Source of the DNA: Nostoc carneum NIES-2107
GTDB lineage: Bacteria > Cyanobacteriota > Cyanobacteriia > Cyanobacteriales > Nostocaceae
NCBI GenBank assembly: GCA_002368155.1
Contig: AP018180.1
Location: 682,001-746,000, forward strand
DNA: 64,000 bases
Reading direction: 5' to 3'
Part shown: in pieces, positions 9,896 through 18,138 of the stretch
How the letters are laid out: every line of letters starts with the position of its first letter
How positions within the stretch are numbered: position 1 is the first letter of the stretch
Program-made: the position numbers and the translations under genes
Notes under the pieces: model-generated
Database searches by the model: none
Told to the model about the DNA's origin: nothing
What the model saw: only the letters and a program-made list of their open reading frames with translations

Positions 9896-10630
9896 CTAGG
9901 GGCTGTTAGGGATTTGGATCTCCAAAAAAGGCTCCTGTGCGATCGCATCCAATTTTTCAGTTTTTAAGAGTTGTGTCCAATTAACAGCCAGTCTATAATC
10001 ATTCGGTTGAGTTGCCCGCAGTTCTGCTAATGTAGCTAATGCATCTTGCCAAAGTCCAGCTTTGGCATAAAGAGCTACAAGTCCTAAAGGTGATGTTGTT
10101 TGCTCTAATTGTTTATTTAAGTTTGAGTCTAGTTCTACTCTTTGAATCCAGCCATTGACCACAATATCGTTGGCTCTGTTTTCCGGATCGCAAATGAGTG
10201 ACACATACCAATTGTATTTTTTATTGATGCCTAGTGGAGGTAAGGAGCTAGATTCCGGCAAACTAAAATTGATAATTCCGCCAGCACTGCTTTTAGTAAA
10301 AGTAGTCTCATAAACCGATTGACGATTTTCATCTTGCAGTACAAATTCCACCATTGCTGATGTTGAGGTTGGTGGTAAATAGAATAAAATGTTGGGATAA
10401 GCTTTTTTGGTAAATCCTAAATTGTTTTCTGGTACCAAAGCCATTAAACGCCCAACACTACTAAAGCACTGACCGCGAGTTCCACCTCCCATTTTGCGTC
10501 CGGGTAAACCCTCTCTTGGTTTCTCGTCAGAACTTGCAAGTGCTTGTTGAGGAATCGCCCAAGAAAAAGTCAATAGCAATGCCAAACAGATAACAGTAAA
10601 TGCCCTGGTTTTAAAAGTTTTTTTTAGCAT
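9896..10630 (-). CDS. Secreted DUF928 family protein
   Basis: This 244-residue protein starts with a signal peptide (basic MLKKTFKTR, hydrophobic core, AIPQQALASS cleavage region). It has the DUF928 pattern: TRGQC near residue 53, a beta-rich middle with PNILFYLPPT, FVLQDENRQSVYETTF and KKYNWYVSLICDPENR, GWIQRVEL, and a helical C-terminus with LYAKAGLWQDALATLAELR like a degenerate TPR. Two Cys, in GQC and SLICD, could form a disulphide in the periplasm. It is followed on the same strand, 160 bases later, by the CHASE2-GGDEF-EAL gene. DUF928 proteins recur beside CHASE2 proteins in cyanobacteria, so a role as extracytoplasmic partner is likely but unproven. Confidence 0.85.
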   Translation of the reverse strand: MLKKTFKTRAFTVICLALLLTFSWAIPQQALASSDEKPREGLPGRKMGGGTRGQCFSSVGRLMALVPENNLGFTKKAYPNILFYLPPTSTSAMVEFVLQDENRQSVYETTFTKSSAGGIINFSLPESSSLPPLGINKKYNWYVSLICDPENRANDIVVNGWIQRVELDSNLNKQLEQTTSPLGLVALYAKAGLWQDALATLAELRATQPNDYRLAVNWTQLLKTEKLDAIAQEPFLEIQIPNSP

Positions 10631-11577
10631 GACACAGTATGATTCAGTGGTTTAATTTATAGGTTTCCTTATTCTATAGATACTCTAATTATTCAATAAA
10701 CAGTAGATGCAATTCAGTTAATTCATCTGATTTTTAAAAGGTATATTCTTTAAGTTGAATTACTGATGCCATCTCTAAAATAGTGAAATTAAACTATTAT
10801 TATATTGATATTGAACTAGGGAAAATTCAGAATATTCCGCAAAAATACTGTGGAAATCTCCATGAAAATTTTGTTTCAGCAAAATGCCTCAGTAATTTCC
10901 ATCCCATAGGATGTGTGGGCAGATAGCTAAAACTCCATCAACTGACAAACCATATTTTAGTTTTCTGATGAAGCTTTTGTAATTAACTGTTCTGTGGGGA
11001 TTAAAGTTAGGTACTTCCAGAAAATAAATTATTTAATTAACTCAGATATAGCGGTTGCTATATTGGTGAGGTACAGGAATAAAAAATTAACCGCTGTTCG
11101 CGTAGCGTTCCGCAGGAATGCAAGAGGATAAACGCAGATAAACAAGGCAGTGCGTCCTTGCGGTTAAGAGACTTGTACCGCTAACGCGGAACCCGCAGGG
11201 TAGCAACTGCTGTGCCGATAAATTTACTCCTGACTAGGCGAGGAAACGCCATAATAATTTTTCTTCTTTCCTTAATTCCCTGCTACCTACACAATAATGA
11301 AATATTTTTTGGGAATTAAAGTTAAGGTTGCACGCAAACAATTCGATGTTCTAAAAAAATGTTGCATATATAAAGCTCTATCTCATGATCGGGGATAGAG
11401 TACTTACCAATGCTTGAGATCCCAAGTCTGGGGATGGCAAAAAATTGAGTTGGAGGCTGAGTGTTGATCAATATCTTCAGCCGCGCTGATAATCAGATTT
11501 AAGTATATACCCTAAAGACATTAGGCATTAATAAAGTAAAAATTGATTCGTATTAAGCATCTGTAAACACTCCAGAG

Positions 11578-11624
11578 AACTCCAGAATGACTGAGAGTAA
11601 ATCTGGAGTTTATTTATTTTTATT
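11578..11624 (+). terminator. Orphan Rho-independent terminator
   Basis: AACTCCAGA (11578-11586) and TCTGGAGTT (11602-11610) form a perfect 9-bp stem with a 15-base loop, followed directly by TATTTATTTTTATT. No coding gene lies upstream on the plus strand for over 4 kb, so it may end a non-coding transcript that begins somewhere in 11250-11550. Confidence 0.6.
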
Positions 11625-11846
11625 AACAGCACTATAATTTTTTGTATAAAAAATATCTAAGTTTGAGATAGTAATTCAAAATGGATTTGTGTATAATTAT
11701 TATCTTGTAACCAAAGTATGGTATTGCATTCCTTAGCCAACCTGGGAAACTAGCCTAGATTCAGACTGTAGTCTCAATCGGTTGATTACTTCTAGCTAAA
11801 ATTCCAATTCTGATCCAGAAGACTGAAAAAAGGTTGATAGCACTTG

Positions 11847-11977
11847 TAGTTCCTAGTGGGTAAAGGAACTAATGGAGAAGGTTGCAATATAACAGTGACA
11901 AAGTATATGGCTGATGGTAGTAGTTGGTTTCTATAGTATCCCTCAAAGCAATTGGCAATTTAGCGTTGCCCTTTTTT
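11847..11977 (+). ncRNA. Candidate small structured RNA
   Basis: The stretch has an initial perfect 7-bp hairpin, TAGTTCC (11847-11853) with GGAACTA (11865-11871), and ends in a terminator-like hairpin, GGCAA (11954-11958) with TTGCC (11966-11970), followed by CTTTTTT. It contains no open frame. A transcript ending at 11977 would have the 5' hairpin, unstructured middle and terminator layout of a bacterial sRNA. It could instead be the leader of the exporter gene at 12632. No known RNA family was recognised. Confidence 0.3.
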
Positions 11978-12631
11978 GATGGTTAAAGCTTAACCAACTA
12001 ACAAACTTTTCTAAATCTTTTACCACTATTGTTCTCAGACAAGCCATAACAGTGGCAAACCTAGCAATTGATATGATCGCAGTTCTGCAAATAGGGAAAC
12101 AATTTGGAGCAGCAAGTGTTGTGCCGTTGCTGCTTGTAGAGATGATGACACAACTTCAATGTTCAAAGTTAGCACCACTATCTCAACTCAGTCATGACAC
12201 CAAGTACCAACTTTGGCTACAACACAATGGCGTTATGGGATATGAGATTGCAAGCCTCTGGCGGGAAACAAGAGGCTAGAGACTAGAGAAGAGAGTTTTT
12301 ACCGTGGATGGCTGAGTTGAAACTTGTGACATTGAGACTGCTCAAAAGCAGTGATTGCCAAAGTTGCCTCACTGATAGTGCTAGAGGTTGCTGAATAAGT
12401 AAATTATACCCAGTTAACTATCAGCACGAATCTCTGATGAGAATTAGCAAATCGATATCTAAAATGGCAAATATAGCAACTATATTAAGTAAAACTTCGC
12501 AATCAAAGTAACTTTTAAGCCGGATAATATACTATGTCATCGGCAACCCTCCTATGACTGAGTAACCAATTACCACTAGCTAATAACCAACAAACAATAC
12601 ATATATTTAGCGCTGATTACCATAACTAGGC

Positions 12632-15631
12632 ATGACATATATTAAAAACTCATTTCAAGAATTTCTTGGCTCTGTTGAAGGATTTGATCAACTACCTGAT
12701 GAGGAACTCGCCAACGTATCACAGCAACTGCAAGCTTGGCGCTACCGCATAGGCCAAAAAATTATTGGTAAAGAAATAATCCCCGAAAAATTAACAATTA
12801 TTTATGAAGGACAAGTGCGGTTGTTGGGATACGACCCTCAAACACAGATGCCAGTAACCTTAAGGTTATTGCAACCTGGGGAAATTCTGGGTGAGATTGG
12901 TTTTTTGCGTCAACTGGGCTGTGAGACTGCGATCGCTTCCACGGAAGTAGTATGTTTAACCTTAAGTGCAGTTGAATATTTACGCCTCCTTTCTTCCTAC
13001 CCGACTTTTGCTCATGTCCGCAAAAACCGCCCTCACATCATCGAAATTTTTGATGTCGTTGGGTCGGAATTAGAAAAGCAAGCTTTAGCTAGTGCTAATC
13101 TCAAAGAAATATCAGAACAAGCTTTACCACAAGCACAAGTAAATTACTTGAATCCGGGACGAAGCTCACTTAGCCAACTTGATAGCAATAGTATTTGGTT
13201 TGTGAGTGGTGGCGGTACAATCAAAAATCTCACCAATGGCTCGCGCTTAGATGTCAGTAATGGTGGCATAATTGAAGCCCAAGGGCCAAATTCTGTGCGT
13301 TTGATTGGTTTATCGCCATCTGATTTATTCTTTGTGGAAAAGAATGAACCAGTACAGCTGCAAGTGCGGGATAGCCAACCCCAAATTGCTGACGAACTAG
13401 ATATTCCCTACGCTACAGAAGAAGAATATCAACCAGCCACAACTGCAAAAGGTAAAGGTAAAAATCAGAAATACCCATTTTTCCGTGGTAATGGGGAAAT
13501 CAATGCCACCTTTGCTTGTTTTCAAATGCTCTCCAAGCACTTACAAATTCCGTTTCGCAAGGAAGTAGTGCGCCGCATTTTAACGGAGCAAATTAAACGA
13601 CAAGGTAATCTCTCGTTTCAACTTTGTGCTTATTTATCAGAATTAATTGGACTCAAAGTTCATCTGGTAGATATACCCGCTACTTCAATTACCCGCATTC
13701 CTACACCAGCATTAATTCGCTATGGCGAGAATTATGCAGTTTTATATGCAGCTGATGCCAATAGTGCAGTTGTGGGTGTACCCAGTCAAGGGATAGTGCG
13801 TTGCAAACCAGCGGAATTGGTAGCGAGATTAGAAGTTGATGAAAGTAAAATGCCACCTCAGGTGCGGGTATTGCTGGTTTCCACCACTAAAGAAACCCCT
13901 CAAGAACGCTTTGGGTTGCGATGGTTTATTCCTTATTTGTCACGCCACCGTCGGGTGTTAATTGAAGTTTTTATTGCTTCCTTTTTTGTCCAATTAGCAG
14001 CCTTAGCTAACCCGTTGGTTATTCAGCTAATTATTGATAAAGTCATTGTCCAAAATAGTATTAGTACGCTCAATGTTTTAGGCGTGTTGCTATTAGTAGT
14101 AGGCATATTTGAAGCAGTGCTCACAACATTGCGGACTTACTTATTTGTTGATACTACCAACCGCATTGATATGAGTTTGGGGTCACAAATTATTGACCAC
14201 CTACTCCGCCTACCACTACGCTATTTTGAAAAGCGACCAGTTGGGGAGTTATCAACTCGAATTAACGAACTAGAAAATATTCGGCAATTCCTCACAGGTA
14301 CAGCTTTAACTGTAGGTTTAGATGCAGTATTTTCGGTGGTTTATATCATCGTCATGCTGTTTTACAGTTGGCAACTTACCTTGGTAGGTTTGGGTACAAT
14401 CCCCGTATTTGTAATTCTGACATTAATTGCCTCTCCGACTGTACAAAGACAGTTACGCAGTAAAGCCGAACGGAACTCCGAAACACAATCTTATTTAGTC
14501 GAGGTGATGTCCGGGATTCAAACAGTGAAAGCGCAAAATATTGAATTGCGATCGCGCTTTTCTTGGCAAGAGCGTTATGCTCGCTATGTGGCTGCTGGGT
14601 TTAAAACTGTTGTGACTTCTACCTTGGCTAACTCAACTAGTAACTTTCTCAATAAATTGAGTAGTTTACTAGTATTGTGGGTGGGAGCTTATTTAGTACT
14701 CAAACAAGAATTAACCTTAGGGGAATTAATCGCCTTTAGAATTATCTCCGGTTACGTTACCAGTCCCATCTTGCGCTTAGCTCAACTGTGGCAAAGCTTC
14801 CAAGAAACAGCTTTATCTTTAGAGCGGTTAAGCGATATTGTCGATACACCAGAAGAAGCCGAAAGCAATCGCCAAAATATTCCCCTACCTGCAATTGTGG
14901 GAGCAGTGAAATATGAAAATGTTTCCTTCCGCTTTGCACCTAGTGGCCCCCTGCAACTTTCTAATGTCAGTGTAGAAATTCCGGCGGGAGAATTTGTCGG
15001 CATTGTCGGTCAGAGTGGCTCTGGTAAAAGTACGATGATGAAATTACTCCTGAGACTTTATGATGTGGAGTCTGGGCGGATTTTAATTGATGGTTATGAT
15101 ATTGGTAAAGTTGAACTTTATTCACTGCGGCGACAGATGGGGGTAGTTCCCCAAGATCCTTTGTTGTTTGACGGTACAGTTCAAGAAAATATTGCTTTGA
15201 CTAACCCAGATGCAACCACCGAAGAAATTATCGAAGCCGCTCGTGTCGCTGCTGCCCACGAATTTATTATGGGTTTACCCAACGGTTACAATACACGTGT
15301 GGGTGAACGGGGTGCAGGACTTTCCGGTGGACAAAGACAAAGAATTGCGATCGCACGTTCGGTGTTACAACGACCCAAATTATTAGTTTTAGATGAAGCA
15401 ACCAGCGCTCTAGATTACGTTACAGAGCGACAAGTCTGTCTGAATTTAGCTCAAGAGTTCAAAGGCAGTACAGTATTTTTTATTACTCACCGTCTCACTA
15501 CTGTGAGCCATGCAGATAGAATTATTGTCATGGATAGCGGCAGAATTACAGAACAAGGAAGCCATCAAGAGTTAATGGCTGCTAAAGGTCATTATCATTA
15601 CTTGTATCAGCAGCAAGAAATCAATCTTTAA
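12632..15631 (+). CDS. Type I secretion ABC exporter with cyclic-nucleotide-binding and inactive C39-like domains
   Basis: This 999-residue HlyB-type exporter has four parts. An N-terminal cNMP-binding fold lies at about 15-125 (GEILGEIGFLRQLG). A C39 peptidase-like domain lies at about 285-410, where the catalytic Cys and His positions appear lost (NATFACFQM in place of the usual DCG-ACL; ENYAVLY in place of HYVVL). The transmembrane domain is at about 430-720, and the nucleotide-binding domain at about 755-990. The latter has Walker A GQSGSGKST, signature LSGGQRQR, Walker B LLVLDEATSALD and the H-loop FFITHRL. Inactive C39-like domains usually hold the substrate rather than cut a leader, as in HlyB. 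The HlyD adaptor follows 102 bases later. RTX proteins such as the one at 62.8-64 kb are plausible cargo, but this is inference. Confidence 0.92.
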   Translation: MTYIKNSFQEFLGSVEGFDQLPDEELANVSQQLQAWRYRIGQKIIGKEIIPEKLTIIYEGQVRLLGYDPQTQMPVTLRLLQPGEILGEIGFLRQLGCETAIASTEVVCLTLSAVEYLRLLSSYPTFAHVRKNRPHIIEIFDVVGSELEKQALASANLKEISEQALPQAQVNYLNPGRSSLSQLDSNSIWFVSGGGTIKNLTNGSRLDVSNGGIIEAQGPNSVRLIGLSPSDLFFVEKNEPVQLQVRDSQPQIADELDIPYATEEEYQPATTAKGKGKNQKYPFFRGNGEINATFACFQMLSKHLQIPFRKEVVRRILTEQIKRQGNLSFQLCAYLSELIGLKVHLVDIPATSITRIPTPALIRYGENYAVLYAADANSAVVGVPSQGIVRCKPAELVARLEVDESKMPPQVRVLLVSTTKETPQERFGLRWFIPYLSRHRRVLIEVFIASFFVQLAALANPLVIQLIIDKVIVQNSISTLNVLGVLLLVVGIFEAVLTTLRTYLFVDTTNRIDMSLGSQIIDHLLRLPLRYFEKRPVGELSTRINELENIRQFLTGTALTVGLDAVFSVVYIIVMLFYSWQLTLVGLGTIPVFVILTLIASPTVQRQLRSKAERNSETQSYLVEVMSGIQTVKAQNIELRSRFSWQERYARYVAAGFKTVVTSTLANSTSNFLNKLSSLLVLWVGAYLVLKQELTLGELIAFRIISGYVTSPILRLAQLWQSFQETALSLERLSDIVDTPEEAESNRQNIPLPAIVGAVKYENVSFRFAPSGPLQLSNVSVEIPAGEFVGIVGQSGSGKSTMMKLLLRLYDVESGRILIDGYDIGKVELYSLRRQMGVVPQDPLLFDGTVQENIALTNPDATTEEIIEAARVAAAHEFIMGLPNGYNTRVGERGAGLSGGQRQRIAIARSVLQRPKLLVLDEATSALDYVTERQVCLNLAQEFKGSTVFFITHRLTTVSHADRIIVMDSGRITEQGSHQELMAAKGHYHYLYQQQEINL

Positions 15632-15733
15632 TGATGCTATGAGCAGTTATCAAGCCACAATTAATCATGGATAACTGCTCAGTGAGTAACTGAATCACTA
15701 AAAACAATTACTAATTCAAAATCTAAAATACCT

Positions 15734-17317
15734 ATGACTCAACTTAATGGTACTAACTTTAGTGATAGAAATGGTAACGGCAGGTATAACAACGAAGAAC
15801 CGACAGATTCACACGTAGCTACGTCTAGTAGTAAAACACCGAAACAATCTCCATTGAACTTTCAAGAAGTTAATTTTGAGCAAGCTGTCGTCTTGCGTCA
15901 ATCGCCAGTTTGGTCGCGGACAATTATGATTTCGCTGATGTGTTTAGCTTGTTTTGGTGTGGGTTGGGCTTATTATGCCAAAATTGAGCAAGTGGTACCC
16001 GCTGCAGGACAATTAAAGCCAGAAGGAACTAATAAGGAAGTTCAAGCTCCTGTGAATGGAGTTGTGAAAGCTGTTTATGTGAAAGATGGTCAAAAAGTCA
16101 AAGCTGGCGATTTACTATTAACTTTTGATTCTGTGGCTACCCGTGCAGAATTAAATTCTTTAAATAAAATTCGCGCTGCATTGATTCAAGAAAACCAAAT
16201 ATATCGCCGCTTGATGGAAGTAAGTACTGCTTCAGGAACAGAACTAGAATTCTTGCGGAGTCGCTTACCTCAAGAAACTTACTTTTTACTGAAAAGTCGC
16301 GCAGCATTAGTTTCTGAAAATGAATTATTGCGAAACCAATTAAAAAAATATAGTTCAGAAGCTGGATTAGGTACTGATGAGCAACAACGTTTAGCCGTTG
16401 CGAAAAAAGAATTAGAATCTAGGTCTTTAGCCGCACAATTAGAGGTTGAAAAAACCCGCAAACAACTTTCACAAACTCAAGTTAAAAAGCAAGATACAGA
16501 ATCGAGTTTAGCTATTCAGCAAAAGATTTTGAATAAACTCAAAATCCTTTCAGAAGAAGGTGGTATTTCCCAACTGCAATATCTCAATCAGCAACAACAA
16601 GTGCAAAATTTGAGTGCAGAAGTCGCTCAATTAGCTGAGGAAGAAAAACGTCTGCAATTTGATATTGAAAAAGGTCAGCAGCAGTTCACTAATACTGTAG
16701 CCGCTTCCGATAAAGGAATTTTAGAGAAAATTTCAGAAAACAAACAGCGGATTGCAGAAGTTGATACCCAATTTATGAAGGTGATTCTGGAGAACGAACA
16801 GCGTTTAGCAGATATCACTAGTAAAATTTCTCAAACGCAGATGAATGTTAGATATCAAGAATTGCGCGCTCCTGTGGCGGGAACAATTTTTGATTTGCAA
16901 GCGAAATATCCCGGCTTTGTAGCTAACCCTACTCAAAAACTGATGCAAATTGTTCCTAATGAAAAATACATTGCGGAAGTTTTTATTACTAACAAAGATA
17001 TTGGTTTCGTCCGGGAAGGGATGAATGTTGATGTCAGGATTGATTCTTTTCCTTTTAGCGAGTTTGGTGATATTAAAGGAAAAGTTATAGGTATTGGTTC
17101 TGATGCTTTACCCCCAGATCAAACACATCAGTTTTATCGCTTCCCCGCACGGGTGAGTTTAGATAAACAATATTTGGAAATTAAAGGTCATCCCGTCACA
17201 CTACAGTCGGGTATGTCGATCACGGCTAATATTAAAGTGCGCGAAGAACGCTCAGTGATGAGTCTGTTTACTGAGTTGTTCACGAAGCAAGTTGATAGCC
17301 TGAAAGAGGTGCGCTAG
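15734..17317 (+). CDS. HlyD family membrane fusion protein (type I secretion adaptor)
   Basis: This 527-residue protein has a cytoplasmic N-terminus of about 55 residues and one transmembrane helix at about 60-80 (TIMISLMCLACFGVGWAYY). A split lipoyl/barrel-sandwich half starts with VNGVVKAVYVKDGQKVKAGDLL. A long coiled coil covers about 130-370, with many Gln, Glu, Lys and Leu. The second lipoyl half (RAPVAGTIFDLQ) and a beta-barrel follow, ending in SGMSITANIKVREERSVMSLF, typical of HlyD. It bridges the inner-membrane ABC exporter to an outer-membrane TolC-type channel. It directly follows the exporter gene and is probably co-transcribed. No TolC gene is in the window. Confidence 0.93.
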   Translation: MTQLNGTNFSDRNGNGRYNNEEPTDSHVATSSSKTPKQSPLNFQEVNFEQAVVLRQSPVWSRTIMISLMCLACFGVGWAYYAKIEQVVPAAGQLKPEGTNKEVQAPVNGVVKAVYVKDGQKVKAGDLLLTFDSVATRAELNSLNKIRAALIQENQIYRRLMEVSTASGTELEFLRSRLPQETYFLLKSRAALVSENELLRNQLKKYSSEAGLGTDEQQRLAVAKKELESRSLAAQLEVEKTRKQLSQTQVKKQDTESSLAIQQKILNKLKILSEEGGISQLQYLNQQQQVQNLSAEVAQLAEEEKRLQFDIEKGQQQFTNTVAASDKGILEKISENKQRIAEVDTQFMKVILENEQRLADITSKISQTQMNVRYQELRAPVAGTIFDLQAKYPGFVANPTQKLMQIVPNEKYIAEVFITNKDIGFVREGMNVDVRIDSFPFSEFGDIKGKVIGIGSDALPPDQTHQFYRFPARVSLDKQYLEIKGHPVTLQSGMSITANIKVREERSVMSLFTELFTKQVDSLKEVR

Positions 17318-17348
17318 TACCGCTGCGCGGAAGTCAAAAGTTACCAGA

Positions 17349-17375
17349 GGTGCGTTACGCTATCGATAACGCACT
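17349..17375. repeat. Palindromic GGTGCGTTA repeat
   Basis: GGTGCGTTA (17349-17357) is followed after 9 bases by TAACGCACT, an imperfect inverted repeat. The same family is seen as GGTGCGTTA/TAACGCACC at 25987-26013. It is one of several dispersed hairpins between genes in this window. Confidence 0.75.
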
Positions 17376-17564
17376 CCACGCACGTAATTTCAAAAATCAA
17401 ATATCAGTAACAAAGCCAGCTTGGGGGATTCTCCCCCAAACCCCCGATTGGGTGACGGTTGCGTCCCCCAAACCCCCTCCAAAATTATTGTTCTGTTTTT
17501 TTGTTGAGTAACTAGTTTTTTGGTTTTGTTAGCAATTAATTTTCTTAACAGAACTGTATTTATT

Positions 17565-17703
17565 TAGGACTTATGTAAGTGTCACATTTTTTTCGTTTAG
17601 GTTGTCCAGGGTCAAGAGTGAAAAGTCCAAAAAACCTGAATTTTTGACCTTTGACTCTTGACTCTTAAACCAGAAGATGAGTGTGCCAGTTGCGTAAGTC
17701 CTA
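17565..17703. mobile_element. Probable MITE (139 bp) with imperfect terminal inverted repeats
   Basis: The left end, TAGGACTTATGTAAGTGTCACA, is split here as TAGGACTTATG plus TAAGTGTCACA (17565-17586). The right end read in reverse is TAGGACTTACG plus CAACTGGCACA. About 17 of 22 positions agree. The interior is non-coding and holds complementary GTCAAGAGT and ACTCTTGAC stretches, so the whole element could fold back. TATTTAT-like sequence flanks both sides, so a short AT-rich target duplication is possible. GGACTTACGCA-type ends recall insertion-sequence termini common in Nostoc. The family is not identified. Confidence 0.6.
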
Positions 17704-17761
17704 TTATTTATAAATAACCTCTTAAGTTTGGATTTCAGTTATAGGTATCTCCAAAAAAGAA

Positions 17762-17791
17762 TGTAGAGACGTTAGTTATAACGTCTCTACA
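17762..17791. repeat. Perfect GTAGAGACG palindrome
   Basis: TGTAGAGACGTTA (17762-17774) and TAACGTCTCTACA (17779-17791) form a perfect 13-bp inverted repeat with a 4-base loop. Related AGACGCGAT/ATCGCGTCT palindromes occur at 20954-20973 and 56071-56090. These are a dispersed hairpin family. Confidence 0.85.
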
Positions 17792-17832
17792 ATAGTTTTA
17801 GGGAAAGTTTGATTATTTTTTGGAGATGTCAG

Positions 17833-18003
17833 ATGAAATTTGAAGATAATACCAAATCAAACAAATCTTGGCAATACATACAAGATATACAGGAATCCGA
17901 TTTGATTTCTGAAAAAATCTCAGTAAGCCGTAACGCCAGAAAAGCTTTAGCACTGATGCGTAACGCTATCGCTAACGCATCCTACTTGACTGTTCACGGC
18001 TAA
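17833..18003 (+). CDS. Small hypothetical protein (56 aa)
   Basis: An ATG at 17833, 9 bases after TGGAGA, opens a 56-residue frame starting MKFEDNTKSNKSWQYIQDIQ. The N-terminal half is polar and acidic, like a leader or a short helical protein. The C-terminal end (ALMRNAIANASYLTVHG) is encoded partly by sequence resembling a dispersed CGCTAACGC repeat, so the gene may be truncated or extended by repeat insertion. It lies after the type I exporter pair, but there is no double-Gly leader motif, so I do not call it a bacteriocin. Function is unknown. Confidence 0.4.
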   Translation: MKFEDNTKSNKSWQYIQDIQESDLISEKISVSRNARKALALMRNAIANASYLTVHG

Positions 18004-18015
18004 TTTTCATTGATT

Positions 18016-18047
18016 TTGCATAAGTTCACCCTCCTCAGAAATATAAG
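18016..18047 (+). promoter_or_regulatory. Shared upstream motif, copy 1 (before the sigma-like operon)
   Basis: TTGCAT (18016-18021) and TATAAG (18042-18047) are 20 bases apart. The full element reads TTGCATAAGT, then TCACCCTCCT, then CAGAAA, then TATAAGGAA. The same arrangement with the same 20-base gap occurs before the second TpsA gene (28867) and the histidine kinase (36823). It may be a promoter or an activator site. Confidence 0.6.
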
Positions 18048-18117
18048 GAAATAGAGTCACAGATACTCAGCAAATTGCTTTTCCTGAAAGGAGGTGAAAA
18101 AATTGAGAGTAATTTAG
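18025..18117 (+). promoter_or_regulatory. Leader with sequesterable Shine-Dalgarno site and four-codon frame
   Basis: AAAGGAGGTGA (18087-18097) is a near-perfect Shine-Dalgarno sequence. It sits 8 bases before a TTG (18103) that is in frame with the downstream sigma-like gene but reaches TAG after four codons (18115-18117). TTCACC plus CTCCT (18025-18035) can pair with AGGAGGTGAA (18089-18098) with one bulge and would hide the site. The annotated GTG start at 18139 has no ribosome-binding site of its own. Translational coupling from the mini-frame or a structural switch is possible. Confidence 0.45.
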
Positions 18118-18138
18118 CTGCAATTAACGAAAAATCCC

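Larger units (their letters stand above)
10631..12631. other. Two-kilobase intergenic region without a convincing gene
   Basis: I find no protein-coding frame here that I trust. The only notable frame, 12052-12279 from a GTG, has unremarkable composition and no ribosome-binding site. The region is AT-rich and holds dispersed repeats around 11096-11215 (with CGTAGCGTTCCGCAGGAA and related short pieces), a terminator at 11578-11624 and a structured stretch at 11847-11977. It may carry small RNAs and the promoter of the exporter gene at 12632. Confidence 0.6.

Noticed and set aside
12052-12279. 75-residue frame from a GTG before the exporter gene
   Set aside because: There is no ribosome-binding site, no domain or signal, and the surroundings are non-coding. 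It could be real but has no support.
17833-18003. Bacteriocin precursor for the type I exporter
   Set aside because: The small protein is near the exporter but has no double-Gly leader site, and the exporter's C39-like domain seems inactive.
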